Below, one piece after another: positions 50,556 to 58,827 of a stretch of DNA of 64,000 nucleotides. Position numbers and translations under genes: made by a program. Source of the DNA: JAAYDY01 sp964500225 (GTDB lineage Bacteria; Planctomycetota; Phycisphaerae; FEN-1346; JAACEH01). How positions within the stretch are numbered: position 1 is the stretch's first letter; every line of letters starts with the position of its first letter. The notes under the pieces are model-generated. The model did not search any database. It saw nothing but the letters and a program-made list of their open reading frames with translations, and had not been told where the DNA came from. The stretch is taken from positions 62,001 through 126,000 of the forward strand of contig CAZCOA010000002.1 of NCBI GenBank assembly GCA_964500225.1, read 5' to 3'.

Positions 50556-51380
50556 CTAGCTCTTCAGAAATGGTATAAGCCGGCGAACGGTCGCCTTGTC
50601 CAGCGGTGCGCCGAAGGGGGAGGCCTGGATGCCTTCGGCGTACTGAATAGCCTTGCCGCGATCGGGACCATACTGGGCCACCACGAGATCGCGCCACCGA
50701 TTGGCAAAACCTTTCAGCCGCTCGCGGAACCGCTTTTCATTCCATCGCCGCCGCGCGGTGGCGCTCGTGGGCACCTCATCCAGACAGTTCTGGTTGTAGG
50801 GAATCCACTCGTACCACTGCGACTCGTGGCAGCCGATCATCGCAAGCTTCTTGTCCATCACTGCCTCGACGTCCACGATCACATCGGGCCGGAACGACGA
50901 ACTGGTGGTCACCCAACTGCACGCGTAGCCGTACACCGGGTTCCGCCGCAGGTGCGGCGTCAGCGGACACTGGCCGGGCACCGTGACCGAGTAGGCCGAG
51001 TCCTGCACAAGAATAGACGTGTAGCGGTGGTCGGGATGATAGTCGTCGGGCGTGTGCGTCAGGACGAGGTCGGGCTTGAACTCGCGGATCATGCGGATAA
51101 CGTCCTTGCGGGCTTCCAACGTCGGCATCAGTTCGCCACAATGCTGATCGCGGACCAAGTACCGGATGCCAAGCACCTTGGCCGACCGTTGCGTTTCGGC
51201 GTAACGCCGCCGGGCCAACTCCCCGCCGCCCATCTGGTGATGGCCCGTGTCGCCGTTGGTCATCGAGGCAAACTGCACCACGTGGCCGTGCTTGACGTAC
51301 AGCGCGGCCAACCCGCCCGTCATGATGTCACAATCGTCTGGATGCGCCCCGATCACCAGCACTCTGACCTTCTTCGCCAC
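50556..51380 (-). CDS. PIG-L/LmbE family deacetylase
   Basis: 274 aa from the GTG at 51380 with AAGGAG upstream. The zinc site is formed by AHPDDCD near the N-terminus and HPDHRYTS in the middle. Members de-N-acetylate GlcNAc-containing molecules (bacillithiol, mycothiol, GPI precursors or others). No thiol-synthesis neighbours seen here, so the substrate is open. A fair promoter is at 51458-51487. Confidence 0.9.
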   Translation of the reverse strand: MAKKVRVLVIGAHPDDCDIMTGGLAALYVKHGHVVQFASMTNGDTGHHQMGGGELARRRYAETQRSAKVLGIRYLVRDQHCGELMPTLEARKDVIRMIREFKPDLVLTHTPDDYHPDHRYTSILVQDSAYSVTVPGQCPLTPHLRRNPVYGYACSWVTTSSSFRPDVIVDVEAVMDKKLAMIGCHESQWYEWIPYNQNCLDEVPTSATARRRWNEKRFRERLKGFANRWRDLVVAQYGPDRGKAIQYAEGIQASPFGAPLDKATVRRLIPFLKS

Positions 51381-51790
51381 GATGACTCTCCTTCCGAGTC
51401 CTCGCCCGCGCCGCTCGCCGCAACGCTTCGACGAAGACGCGTCTCGCCGCGACGGTCACTGTATCCGCCGGCCTCCAGTCATGTCAAGGTCAAACGGCAT
51501 CGGGGCAACGTCATGGACTGCGTGTACTATGTCCTGTGAGTCGCCCCCGGATGCCGGGAGCTGTACCTGCCCGGTCAGGCGTGCGGAATGGCTCATCCCC
51601 TGCGCACGGCTGCCCTCGACAGACTCGCCAATGGCGTCAAGCGACCCCGCCACCCATCCATTTTCCACTGGGAAAACCCAAATTGCCGCCCTACACTGGG
51701 CTTGTCATCCTCACCCGCGCAGCTCCCGATGGTGGCGTCCCTGTCTCGTGTGTGCGGCGGACCATTCGTGACAACTGAAGGAGAACGCCC
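51381..51790. other. 410-base control region between PIG-L and the zinc-ribbon gene
   Basis: No gene seen. Left: the minus-strand promoter for the PIG-L gene. Right: a palindrome TTTTCC-ACTG-GGAAAA at 51661-51676 lies close to a weak TACACT box and could be an operator for the plus-strand gene. Nothing else recognised. Confidence 0.4.
51458..51487 (-). promoter_or_regulatory. Promoter for the PIG-L gene
   Basis: Minus strand TTGACA (51482-51487), 18-base spacer, TACAGT (51458-51463). Confidence 0.55.
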
Positions 51791-52981
51791 ATGATCCGTT
51801 TCAACTGCCCGCAGTGTGGCATGCACGTCGAGGTGGACGATCAGTATGCCGGCCAGTCGGGGCCGTGTCCGGGATGCAACCAGGTGATAACGATTCCTGC
51901 GGTGGCCGCGCCGACGGCATCCATGACCGGCCCAACCGGCGCATCGGGTCCTTCGGGCGACGCGGCCGGGCGCCCCGCCGCCGACACGATGCTCCCACAG
52001 AAGAAGACCAGCGGCTGGGCTATTGCCTCGCTGTGCTGCGGGCTGCTGGGTTGCGGCCTCCTGCCGGCGATTCTCGGTATCATCTTCGGCATCGTGGGCA
52101 TCCGCCAGGTCAACCGCAGCCAGGGCCGCGTCGGTGGCATGGGCCTGGCCATCGCCGGCCTGGTGGTCAGTGTTGTCACGGCTCTGTTCGCGATTCCTTT
52201 GTTGATGGCGATTCTCCTGCCCAACCTGGCCCCGGCGCTGGAACAGGCTCGCCGGGCCCAGTGCGCCGCCAACCTGCGAGGAATCGGCCAGGCAATCCAT
52301 GTCTATGCCGCCGGCAATCGCGGCAAATGGCCCACAGTGTACGTCGGCCGCGAGGACGAGGCGTGGCGTGAGGATTGGACTGCCGACAACACGGAGATTA
52401 GCGATGGCATAGCCAACGAGGGCATGACGGCGGAGGAAATGAAGGACGCAAACTATGCGTACCAGTGCAACCTGTCGTGCTGGTGGATCCTGATCCGCAT
52501 GGGCATAAGCAACCCGAGCGTGTTCGTCTGTCCGGGCGGCGATCAGTATGCAGACGAAACGCTCACCGACTACAGCCGCTTCTGGAGTTTCCAGGATCTG
52601 TCTCACGTCAGCTACAGCTATCAGAACCAGCTAGGCAAAGGCACCACCGACAACGCCGATGCCGAACTGATCGTGGCGGCCGACGCCAGTCCGCTGCGCG
52701 GCGACCTTGCGGGTGAACCGTCCATACGGCACGAGGACCGGGCCAAGACGAATCGTTGGGAGCTGAACAGCCCGAACCACGACTTCGAGGGGCAGAACTG
52801 CCTTTATGCCGATGGTCACGTAGAGTGGCAATCATCCCCGGATTGCGGCATCGGCGGCAACAACATCTGGCTACGAAGCGTTCGCGACGCCACAACGGGC
52901 ACGTGGACGGAAGACGAGACCAGTTACGAAGATCCGCAATCTACGGTCGAGGACAAACGGGACTCGTTCCTGGTGCCGTGA
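51791..52981 (+). CDS. Zinc-ribbon / DUF4190 / prepilin-like H-X9-DG-type protein
   Basis: 396 aa; AAGGAG before the ATG. Residues 1-35 form a zinc ribbon (CPQC, CPGC). Residues ~75-145 hold two hydrophobic segments of the DUF4190 type (GIIFGIVGIRQVNRSQGR). Then comes a type IV pilin-like segment, starting with a membrane helix and LEQARRAQCAANLRGIGQAI. The C-terminal domain resembles planctomycete H-X9-DG proteins: the motif is NHDFEGQNCLYADGHVEW, here with ten rather than nine residues between His and Asp-Gly. Probably an envelope protein made by fusion. Function unknown. Confidence 0.85.
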   Translation: MIRFNCPQCGMHVEVDDQYAGQSGPCPGCNQVITIPAVAAPTASMTGPTGASGPSGDAAGRPAADTMLPQKKTSGWAIASLCCGLLGCGLLPAILGIIFGIVGIRQVNRSQGRVGGMGLAIAGLVVSVVTALFAIPLLMAILLPNLAPALEQARRAQCAANLRGIGQAIHVYAAGNRGKWPTVYVGREDEAWREDWTADNTEISDGIANEGMTAEEMKDANYAYQCNLSCWWILIRMGISNPSVFVCPGGDQYADETLTDYSRFWSFQDLSHVSYSYQNQLGKGTTDNADAELIVAADASPLRGDLAGEPSIRHEDRAKTNRWELNSPNHDFEGQNCLYADGHVEWQSSPDCGIGGNNIWLRSVRDATTGTWTEDETSYEDPQSTVEDKRDSFLVP

Positions 52982-53010
52982 TGAAACAGGGGGGATTCCC
53001 GACAAGACGG

Positions 53011-53056
53011 AACCCCGAGACCTCGGCGACAGGTCTCGGGGTTCTTTTGTTTTTTG
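53011..53056 (+). terminator. Strong intrinsic terminator
   Basis: AACCCCGAGACC (53011-53022), nine-base loop, GGTCTCGGGGTT (53032-53043), then CTTTTGTTTTTTG. The best terminator in the window; it ends the zinc-ribbon gene and may also serve the convergent fba gene. Confidence 0.92.
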
Positions 53057-53106
53057 TTGCTGCCCCGACAAATTGCGGCTTCGACAGGCCAGCCGCTGCG
53101 TCGGCG

Positions 53107-54126
53107 TTACTTCTTGCCGGCGTAGAAGGCCTTCATTTCCTTCAGGGTCATCGGCTTGTAATCCTTGGCGTGGCCGGCGGTGCCGAACGCCCTCATGCGG
53201 TCGGCGATCAGCTTGGCCAGGGCGTCGCGCGACGGGCCCAGGTACTTCCGCGGATCGAACTCCTTGGGCTTCTCCTGGAACACCTTGCGGATGGCGGCCG
53301 TCACGACCAGCCGGCCGTCCGTATCGACGTTGATCTTGCTGATGCCGCGCTTGATCGCTTCCTGAATGGCCTTCACGGGCACGCCCATCGTCTTTTCGAG
53401 CTTGCCGCCGTACTTGTTCACTTCATCCACGAGTTCCTGCGGCACACTGCTGGATCCGTGCATGACCAGCCGCACATTCGGGATGCGATTGTGTATCTCG
53501 GTCACGAGGTCCATGGCGAGCTTCGGCTCGGCCTTGAATTTGTAGGCGCCGTGGCTGGTGCCGATGGCGATGGCCAGGGCATCCACGCCGGTCTTCTCGA
53601 CAAATTCCTCGCACTGGTCCGGATCGGTCAGGTGCACGGCCGTGGCCTGCGTGTCATCCTCGATGCCGCCAAGGGTGCCGAGTTCGCCCTCGACCGTGAC
53701 GCCGCGCGCGTGTGCGTACTTGACCACTTCCTTGGTCACGCGGACGTTGTCCTCGAAGCTGCGCGGCGGATGAGCGCCCGAGGCATCCTTGACGGCGTAG
53801 TCGATGGACCCGTCGATCATCACGCTCGAGAAACCCAGCGCGATGGCTTCCTTGACGGTCTGGAGGTCCGGCCCGTGGTCCAGGTGCATCGCCACGGGAA
53901 TCTCCGGATTCTCTTCGATGGCCGCCTGCATGAGGTGCTTCAGGTACACCATGTTCGAATACTTCAGGGCCCCGTGACTGGCCTGGATGATGACCGGGCT
54001 CTGGGTCTCCTTGGCCGCGGCCATGATGGCCTGAATCTGCTCCATATTGTTGACGTTGTAGGCCCCGACGCCGTAACCGGCTTTGGCGGCCTCGTCGAGA
54101 ATCTGTCGCATGGGTGTCAGCGGCAT
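53107..54126 (-). CDS. fba: Class II fructose-bisphosphate aldolase
   Basis: 339 aa from the ATG at 54126 with GGGAG upstream. Zinc ligands in AMHLDHGPD and around GTSHGAYKF; the MHGSSSVP motif is conserved. The start MPLTPMRQILDEAAKAGYGV and the length fit the Calvin-cycle subtype of class II aldolases. It splits fructose-1,6-bisphosphate in glycolysis and gluconeogenesis. Served by the promoter at 54248-54276. Confidence 0.95.
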   Translation of the reverse strand: MPLTPMRQILDEAAKAGYGVGAYNVNNMEQIQAIMAAAKETQSPVIIQASHGALKYSNMVYLKHLMQAAIEENPEIPVAMHLDHGPDLQTVKEAIALGFSSVMIDGSIDYAVKDASGAHPPRSFEDNVRVTKEVVKYAHARGVTVEGELGTLGGIEDDTQATAVHLTDPDQCEEFVEKTGVDALAIAIGTSHGAYKFKAEPKLAMDLVTEIHNRIPNVRLVMHGSSSVPQELVDEVNKYGGKLEKTMGVPVKAIQEAIKRGISKINVDTDGRLVVTAAIRKVFQEKPKEFDPRKYLGPSRDALAKLIADRMRAFGTAGHAKDYKPMTLKEMKAFYAGKK

Positions 54127-54247
54127 AACAGCTCCCTTTCTCTCTGGCAATGGGTGGTCGGTTGCTGCTCCAGACTCCCGGACTCCCCGGGAGCGGCGCC
54201 GGTCCACGGGCGTTCCACGCACACAACTCCGCGACCGTTGAGCCGCT

Positions 54248-54276
54248 AGTATAAGCCCCGAGCCGACCCTCCGCAA
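54248..54276 (-). promoter_or_regulatory. Promoter for fba
   Basis: Minus strand TTGCGG (54271-54276), 17-base spacer, TATACT (54248-54253). Confidence 0.62.
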
Positions 54277-54293
54277 GACCGGATTCCGCCGAT

Positions 54294-55385
54294 TCAACGA
54301 CCTCGCGGCTGATAGAGACAATCGGGCTCCTCGGCCATCCAGTCGCCCGTGGCGGCAAAGGCCCTCGCGCGGCATCCGCCGCAAACCGTCGCGAATTCGC
54401 AGCAGCCGCACTTGCCGCCCAGTTGCCTGCGGTCGCGCAGACGCGCGAACACGTCGCTCGTCGCCCAAAGCTGCGACAACCGTGTCTCGCGCACGTTGCC
54501 GCACGACACCGGCAAGTATCCACAGGGAAAGACCTCGCCTCCGTGGCCGACGAAGCAGACACCCATGCCGGCCAGGCACCCGCCGCCGGGTGACGGCCGT
54601 CGCTGCTCGCCGGAAACCTTCCCCCCGCTCGCCTGCACTTGGCGCACGAGGCGGGCGTACTGGGGAGCACAGGTCGCCTTGGCCTCCAGCGGCGAGGCAG
54701 CGCTACGGCGATAGAACTCGCCAAGCAGCCGCTCGTACTCGTCCGGCGACAAGCGGTCCTCCGGTCCCAGCGACATCCCGCAGCCAACCGGCACCACGAT
54801 GAAAATGTGCAGCGCCGTCGCGCGCTCCGCCTCGGCCAGACGGAACATGGGGTCCAGCTCGGCGGCGTTGCGCCGCGTGATGCTCATGTTGATCTGCACC
54901 GGCACCGCCGCGTCACGCAAGAGCCGCAACCCGCGAAGCGCCGCATCAAAGGATCCTGTCTGACCGCGAAGGGCATCATGGGTAGCACTTGTGGCGCCGT
55001 CGAGGCTCACACTGACGCGCCGAAAGCCCGCCTCGGCGATCTTCGCTGCCAGGACGGGTGTCACGAGCGTGCCGTTGGTGGCCAGGGCAGCCGCCAGCCC
55101 CCTGCCCCGGGCCTCGCGGGCCAGGTCCAGCGTGTCCCCGCGCATCAGCGGCTCCCCGCCCGAGAAGACCAGGATCAGCCCCGGCCAGTGATCGGCCAGA
55201 TCGGCGATCATATGCCGCGCCTCGTCGCCGGTCAGGTCGCCCGAGGCGTTGCCGCTCTGATCCGTGCGGCGACAATGAACGCACTGGAGGTTGCACCGCG
55301 CGGTCGTCTCCCAGAACACCAGCCGCAATAGCGGCGGCGAACCGGGCGGAGCGGCGCACAGACCGTGCGACGGCTCAGGGGCCAT
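54294..55385 (-). CDS. Radical SAM/SPASM protein, AhbD-like (possible heme synthase)
   Basis: 363 aa from the ATG at 55385, overlapping the HAD gene by 11 bases. The radical SAM cluster motif is TARCNLQCVHC (CxxxCxxC), followed by FSGGEPLMR. The C-terminal part has SPASM-type cysteines (FPCGYLPVSCGNV, CGCCEFATVCGGC). The LEAKATCAPQY and HIFIVVPVGCG segments match AhbD/NirJ-family proteins, where AhbD converts iron-coproporphyrin to heme in the siroheme-dependent route. Other SPASM maturases remain possible. Neighbours (HAD, sialate esterase) give no tetrapyrrole context. Confidence 0.78.
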   Translation of the reverse strand: MAPEPSHGLCAAPPGSPPLLRLVFWETTARCNLQCVHCRRTDQSGNASGDLTGDEARHMIADLADHWPGLILVFSGGEPLMRGDTLDLAREARGRGLAAALATNGTLVTPVLAAKIAEAGFRRVSVSLDGATSATHDALRGQTGSFDAALRGLRLLRDAAVPVQINMSITRRNAAELDPMFRLAEAERATALHIFIVVPVGCGMSLGPEDRLSPDEYERLLGEFYRRSAASPLEAKATCAPQYARLVRQVQASGGKVSGEQRRPSPGGGCLAGMGVCFVGHGGEVFPCGYLPVSCGNVRETRLSQLWATSDVFARLRDRRQLGGKCGCCEFATVCGGCRARAFAATGDWMAEEPDCLYQPRGR

Positions 55386-56274
55386 GTCGCCCTCCTCTGC
55401 CACCGCAAGAGCCGCTGGCGCCGTCGCCCAGGACAAACCGCTCCAGGGCCGCAGCCATGCCGTCTTCGTCGCGATCCGCCGTAATGAAATCGGCCACCGC
55501 CTTCAGTTCGTCCACGGCGTTGCCCATGGCCACGCCCACGGCCGCACGACGCACCATCTCGATATCGTTATGGAAGTCGCCGATGGCCAGCGTCTCGGAC
55601 CAATCGATGCCGAGGCTCGCCAGCGCGGCCTCGACGCCGGCGGCCTTCGACACGCCGGCCGCCACCATCTCGGCCATCGTGCCGTGGGCCTGCTGAAAAC
55701 TGACCTGCCCGGCGAACCGGGCGCCGGCCCCGTCGAACACCTGCCGCACGAGGCCCGGATCCGTCGAGAAATAGCAGATCTTGTAGACCCGATCCGCGAG
55801 GGCCGGCTCCAGCGGACCGATCTCCGGGCGGCTCGGCCCCTTCATGTCCCAGTGCCGGTGCAACTCGCCCGTGCGATTGGCCACATAGCGGTCCGACAGG
55901 CCCACTAGCACCACCGCCTCCGGATCGCAGTCGAACAGAAACTCGACGATCCGCCGGGGCACATCGCCCGGCAGATGAGCGTCCACGAGCAGACCGCCGC
56001 CGGCTTCCGTCAGTCCCTTTGCAGCCGTGCTGCCGGCCACCACCATCGCCCCGTGGTAGCAGACCATCGGCGTCGCCAGACCCAGTTCACGGTGGTACCC
56101 GATGGTCTCCTTCGGAATACGGCCCGTGGCCAGAACGACCGACACGCCCTGCGCCGTCGCGCGTGCGACCACCTCGCGGCACCGCGCACTGATCGTCAGG
56201 TCACGCCGCAGGAGCGTTCCATCGACGTCCGTCACCACCGCTCGCAACCGGCGCCTGCCTCCGGCAGCCATCAT
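55375..56274 (-). CDS. Cof-type HAD hydrolase
   Basis: 299 aa; ATGATG start at 56274. HAD motif I VTDVDGTLL, motif II VVLATGR, motif III/IV region SKAAGVEAALASLGI and IGDFHNDIEMV. Type IIB cap in between. Such enzymes hydrolyse sugar phosphates, FMN or pyridoxal phosphate with little specificity. Four bases behind the sialate esterase and overlapping the radical SAM gene, so in one operon. Confidence 0.92.
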   Translation of the reverse strand: MMAAGGRRRLRAVVTDVDGTLLRRDLTISARCREVVARATAQGVSVVLATGRIPKETIGYHRELGLATPMVCYHGAMVVAGSTAAKGLTEAGGGLLVDAHLPGDVPRRIVEFLFDCDPEAVVLVGLSDRYVANRTGELHRHWDMKGPSRPEIGPLEPALADRVYKICYFSTDPGLVRQVFDGAGARFAGQVSFQQAHGTMAEMVAAGVSKAAGVEAALASLGIDWSETLAIGDFHNDIEMVRRAAVGVAMGNAVDELKAVADFITADRDEDGMAAALERFVLGDGASGSCGGRGGRHGP

Positions 56275-56278
56275 GCCT

Positions 56279-57814
56279 CTACCTTTCGACGGTCACCTGG
56301 AACGGCGAGGCCGGCAGCCCCTCGGCATTGTACAGGTTGCACTCCGGGTTGTCGGCCCAGGCATAACGCACGCTCGCCGGCTCGGTCACCGCGTCGCTCG
56401 ACACCACAACCATGGCGCCGTCGATCTTCGCCTGCGCCCAGACGTACTTGCCGTCGGCGCCGGCCACGGCGAACCCCTTCAGCGTATCGCCCTTGGCCAC
56501 AAGCCCGCCGCCCACGCTGTCGAAGCTTAGCCGCACGGCGCCTCCCTCGGCCCTCGCACCGGCCACCAGCGGCCCCGAGTACACGAGCTTCTGCTCGTAG
56601 GCCAAGGCCAAGGCGCCCAGCGCCAGCCGACGACCTACGTCGAGCTTGTTTTTCGGATGAATGTCGTCGGCTTCACCGATATCAATGGCCACAGCCATTG
56701 CCGTGTTCGGCACAGACAACGCCTGTCGCTGGGCCTCGCGCAATTCGGCCCATGCACTGTCGGAAGGCGTATCGCGACGCGCCTTGAAGTTGGCCAGTTG
56801 CACGAACAAGAACGGGAACTCGCCCTGCCCCCACTCCTGCCGCCACGCACGGATCATGGCCGGAAACGTCTCCCGGTACTGTGCAGCCTTGGCGGCGTTT
56901 GCCTCGCCCTGGTACCAGATCACACCGCGAATGCCATAGGGCACGAGCGGCCGGATCATCCCGTTATAAAGACCATTGGGCCGCCACGGATTCTCCGTCA
57001 CGCGCACGGGCTTGCGCGGCTCTTTCTCGCCGGCCGCCTTCGCCTTCTCGGCCGCTTCCTGCCATGCCGCCAACTCTTTCTGAAACGCCGCTTCGTCGAA
57101 CTTCGCGATTTCCTCGTCCCACCACTGGACGCCCCCCTTGGCCGTCTCGTTGACCGCCATCAGCGACTCGCGGCTCATCCAGCTCTCGATCGGCGTGCCG
57201 CCTACCGCGCTGCGAATCAGACCGACCGGCACTTTGAGCTTCTGATGCAACTCGCGGCCAAAGAAGTAGCCCACCGCCGACCATTTCAGCACCGCGCGAT
57301 CCTGGCAAACCGACCACTGTCCTTTTACATCGGCCGCAGGCTCACCCGCCACGGCTCGCTCGACCGTAAACATGCGAAGCTGCGGGTAATTCGCCTCGGC
57401 AATCTGTTTCTCGCTCTCCGGACTGCCCCCGCGGCCGAACACGCCCCACCCGATCGGCATCTCCATGTTGCTCTGGCCGCTGCACAACCACACCTCGCCG
57501 ACCAGCACGTCCTTGATCGTCACCGTGTTGATGCCGGCAACCGTCATCTCGTGCGGACCGCCGGCCTTCAGGGGGCCCACCTCCACCGACCAGCGGCCCT
57601 GGGCGTCGGCCGTCGCCTCGCCCTTGGCACCGGCCACCGACACCGACACCTTCTCGCCGGCCTCGGCCGTGCCCCAGATACGGACCGGTCGCTCCTGCTG
57701 AAGCACCATCCCGTCGCTGAAAAGCGCTGCCAAACGCACCTCGGCTTGTGCGTTCGAAACTGCAACCGCCAATGCCGCCATTGCCGCCAGTGCAGCCACT
57801 TTGAAACGAATCAT
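56279..57814 (-). CDS. Sialate O-acetylesterase (SASA family)
   Basis: 511 aa from the ATG at 57814. Signal peptide ends SNAQAEVRL at about residue 24. The SGNH-like nucleophile block is SGQSNMEMPIGW and the catalytic His block is DDIHPKNKLDVGRR near residue 400. A beta-sandwich sits between, as in family members. Removes O-acetyl groups from sialic acid or other acetylated sugars in the periplasm or outside. No sialic-acid catabolic genes nearby, so another acetylated polysaccharide is a likely substrate. Confidence 0.88.
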   Translation of the reverse strand: MIRFKVAALAAMAALAVAVSNAQAEVRLAALFSDGMVLQQERPVRIWGTAEAGEKVSVSVAGAKGEATADAQGRWSVEVGPLKAGGPHEMTVAGINTVTIKDVLVGEVWLCSGQSNMEMPIGWGVFGRGGSPESEKQIAEANYPQLRMFTVERAVAGEPAADVKGQWSVCQDRAVLKWSAVGYFFGRELHQKLKVPVGLIRSAVGGTPIESWMSRESLMAVNETAKGGVQWWDEEIAKFDEAAFQKELAAWQEAAEKAKAAGEKEPRKPVRVTENPWRPNGLYNGMIRPLVPYGIRGVIWYQGEANAAKAAQYRETFPAMIRAWRQEWGQGEFPFLFVQLANFKARRDTPSDSAWAELREAQRQALSVPNTAMAVAIDIGEADDIHPKNKLDVGRRLALGALALAYEQKLVYSGPLVAGARAEGGAVRLSFDSVGGGLVAKGDTLKGFAVAGADGKYVWAQAKIDGAMVVVSSDAVTEPASVRYAWADNPECNLYNAEGLPASPFQVTVER

Positions 57815-57918
57815 CACACAGCCCCCTTCACCGCCTGCGCCCAACGCTGTTTCTCGCTCCATCCCATGACGGACAAGCGGCCCGCCGAATCGCATTCGAC
57901 GATCCGTCGCAGGAACCA

Positions 57919-58003
57919 TGGTGCGCGGGGAGGGACTCGAACCCTCACGGGTTGCCCCACAGGAACCTAAATCCTGCGCGTCTGCCAGTTTCGCCACCCG
58001 CGC
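57919..58003 (-). tRNA. tRNA-Leu (anticodon UAG)
   Basis: 85 bases including an encoded CCA end. Acceptor GCGCGGG pairs perfectly with CCCGCGC. The anticodon arm is CAGGA-TTTAGGT-TCCTG, giving TAG (read CUA and, with wobble, other CUN codons). A long variable arm and the T-arm GGGTTCGAGTCCC are clear. Starts 17 bases after dapB on the same strand. Confidence 0.95.
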
Positions 58004-58020
58004 TTCAACGTGATGCCACG

Positions 58021-58827
58021 TCACAACCCCAGAACATCTTGCATCGAATAGAGACCCGCCGGTCGCCCAGCCACCCACAAAGCGGCACGCAGCGCGCCGC
58101 GGACGAACGTGTCGCGAGTCGAGGCCACGTGACGCAACTCCACCCGCTCGCCCAGTGCTCCGTAGATGATCGTGTGCTCGCCCACGATGTCGCCGGCCCG
58201 CACCGCGTGAATGCCGATCTCGCCCTCGCCGCGCGGGCACGTCCCTTCGCGACCATAGCAGGCCTTGTCGGCCAGGTTGCGCCCCGTGGCCTCGGCAATG
58301 GCCTTGGCCAGCCCCAGCGCCGTCCCGCTCGGAGCGTCCTTCTTAAACCGGTGGTGCGACTCGACGATCTCCACGTCGTACGACGGGCCCAGAGCACGCG
58401 CCAGGTCCGCCGCCGTCTTCAGCAGCACGTTCACGCCCACGCTCATGTTCGGCGCGTGGACCACCGGCACCTTTCGCGCCGCCGCGGCCAGCAGCTTCTC
58501 GGCCTCGGCGTCCAGCCCCGTGGTCCCGATGACCATCGCCACGCCCGCCGCGGCACACTCACCCAGTCGAACCTTCGTCCCCGCAGGCAGACTGAAGTCG
58601 ATCAGCACGTCCACGCCCGACGCCGGCAACCGTTCAGCCACTGCCACGCCCAGACGCCCCACGCCGGCCAACTCGCCCGCGTCGGCGCCCAGCGACTCGT
58701 GGCCCGCCGATTCCAGCGCCGCCGCAAGGACCAACCCCTTCGTCTCGCCGCACAGGGCCACCAGACGCCGGCCCCTGCGCCCGGCCGCTCCGTTGCCCGC
58801 CTCTCGCACCGCGCCACTCGCGGTCAC
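58021..58827 (-). CDS. dapB: 4-hydroxy-tetrahydrodipicolinate reductase
   Basis: 268 aa from the GTG at 58827, overlapping thrC as GTGA. NAD(P)-binding GAAGRRGRRL near the N-terminus (the first strand before it is unusually short and Gly-rich), VLIDFS, and the catalytic HHRFKKDAPSGTAL. Acts in lysine/diaminopimelate synthesis. The preceding enzyme thrC shares the aspartate pathway. Confidence 0.92.
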   Translation of the reverse strand: MTASGAVREAGNGAAGRRGRRLVALCGETKGLVLAAALESAGHESLGADAGELAGVGRLGVAVAERLPASGVDVLIDFSLPAGTKVRLGECAAAGVAMVIGTTGLDAEAEKLLAAAARKVPVVHAPNMSVGVNVLLKTAADLARALGPSYDVEIVESHHRFKKDAPSGTALGLAKAIAEATGRNLADKACYGREGTCPRGEGEIGIHAVRAGDIVGEHTIIYGALGERVELRHVASTRDTFVRGALRAALWVAGRPAGLYSMQDVLGL

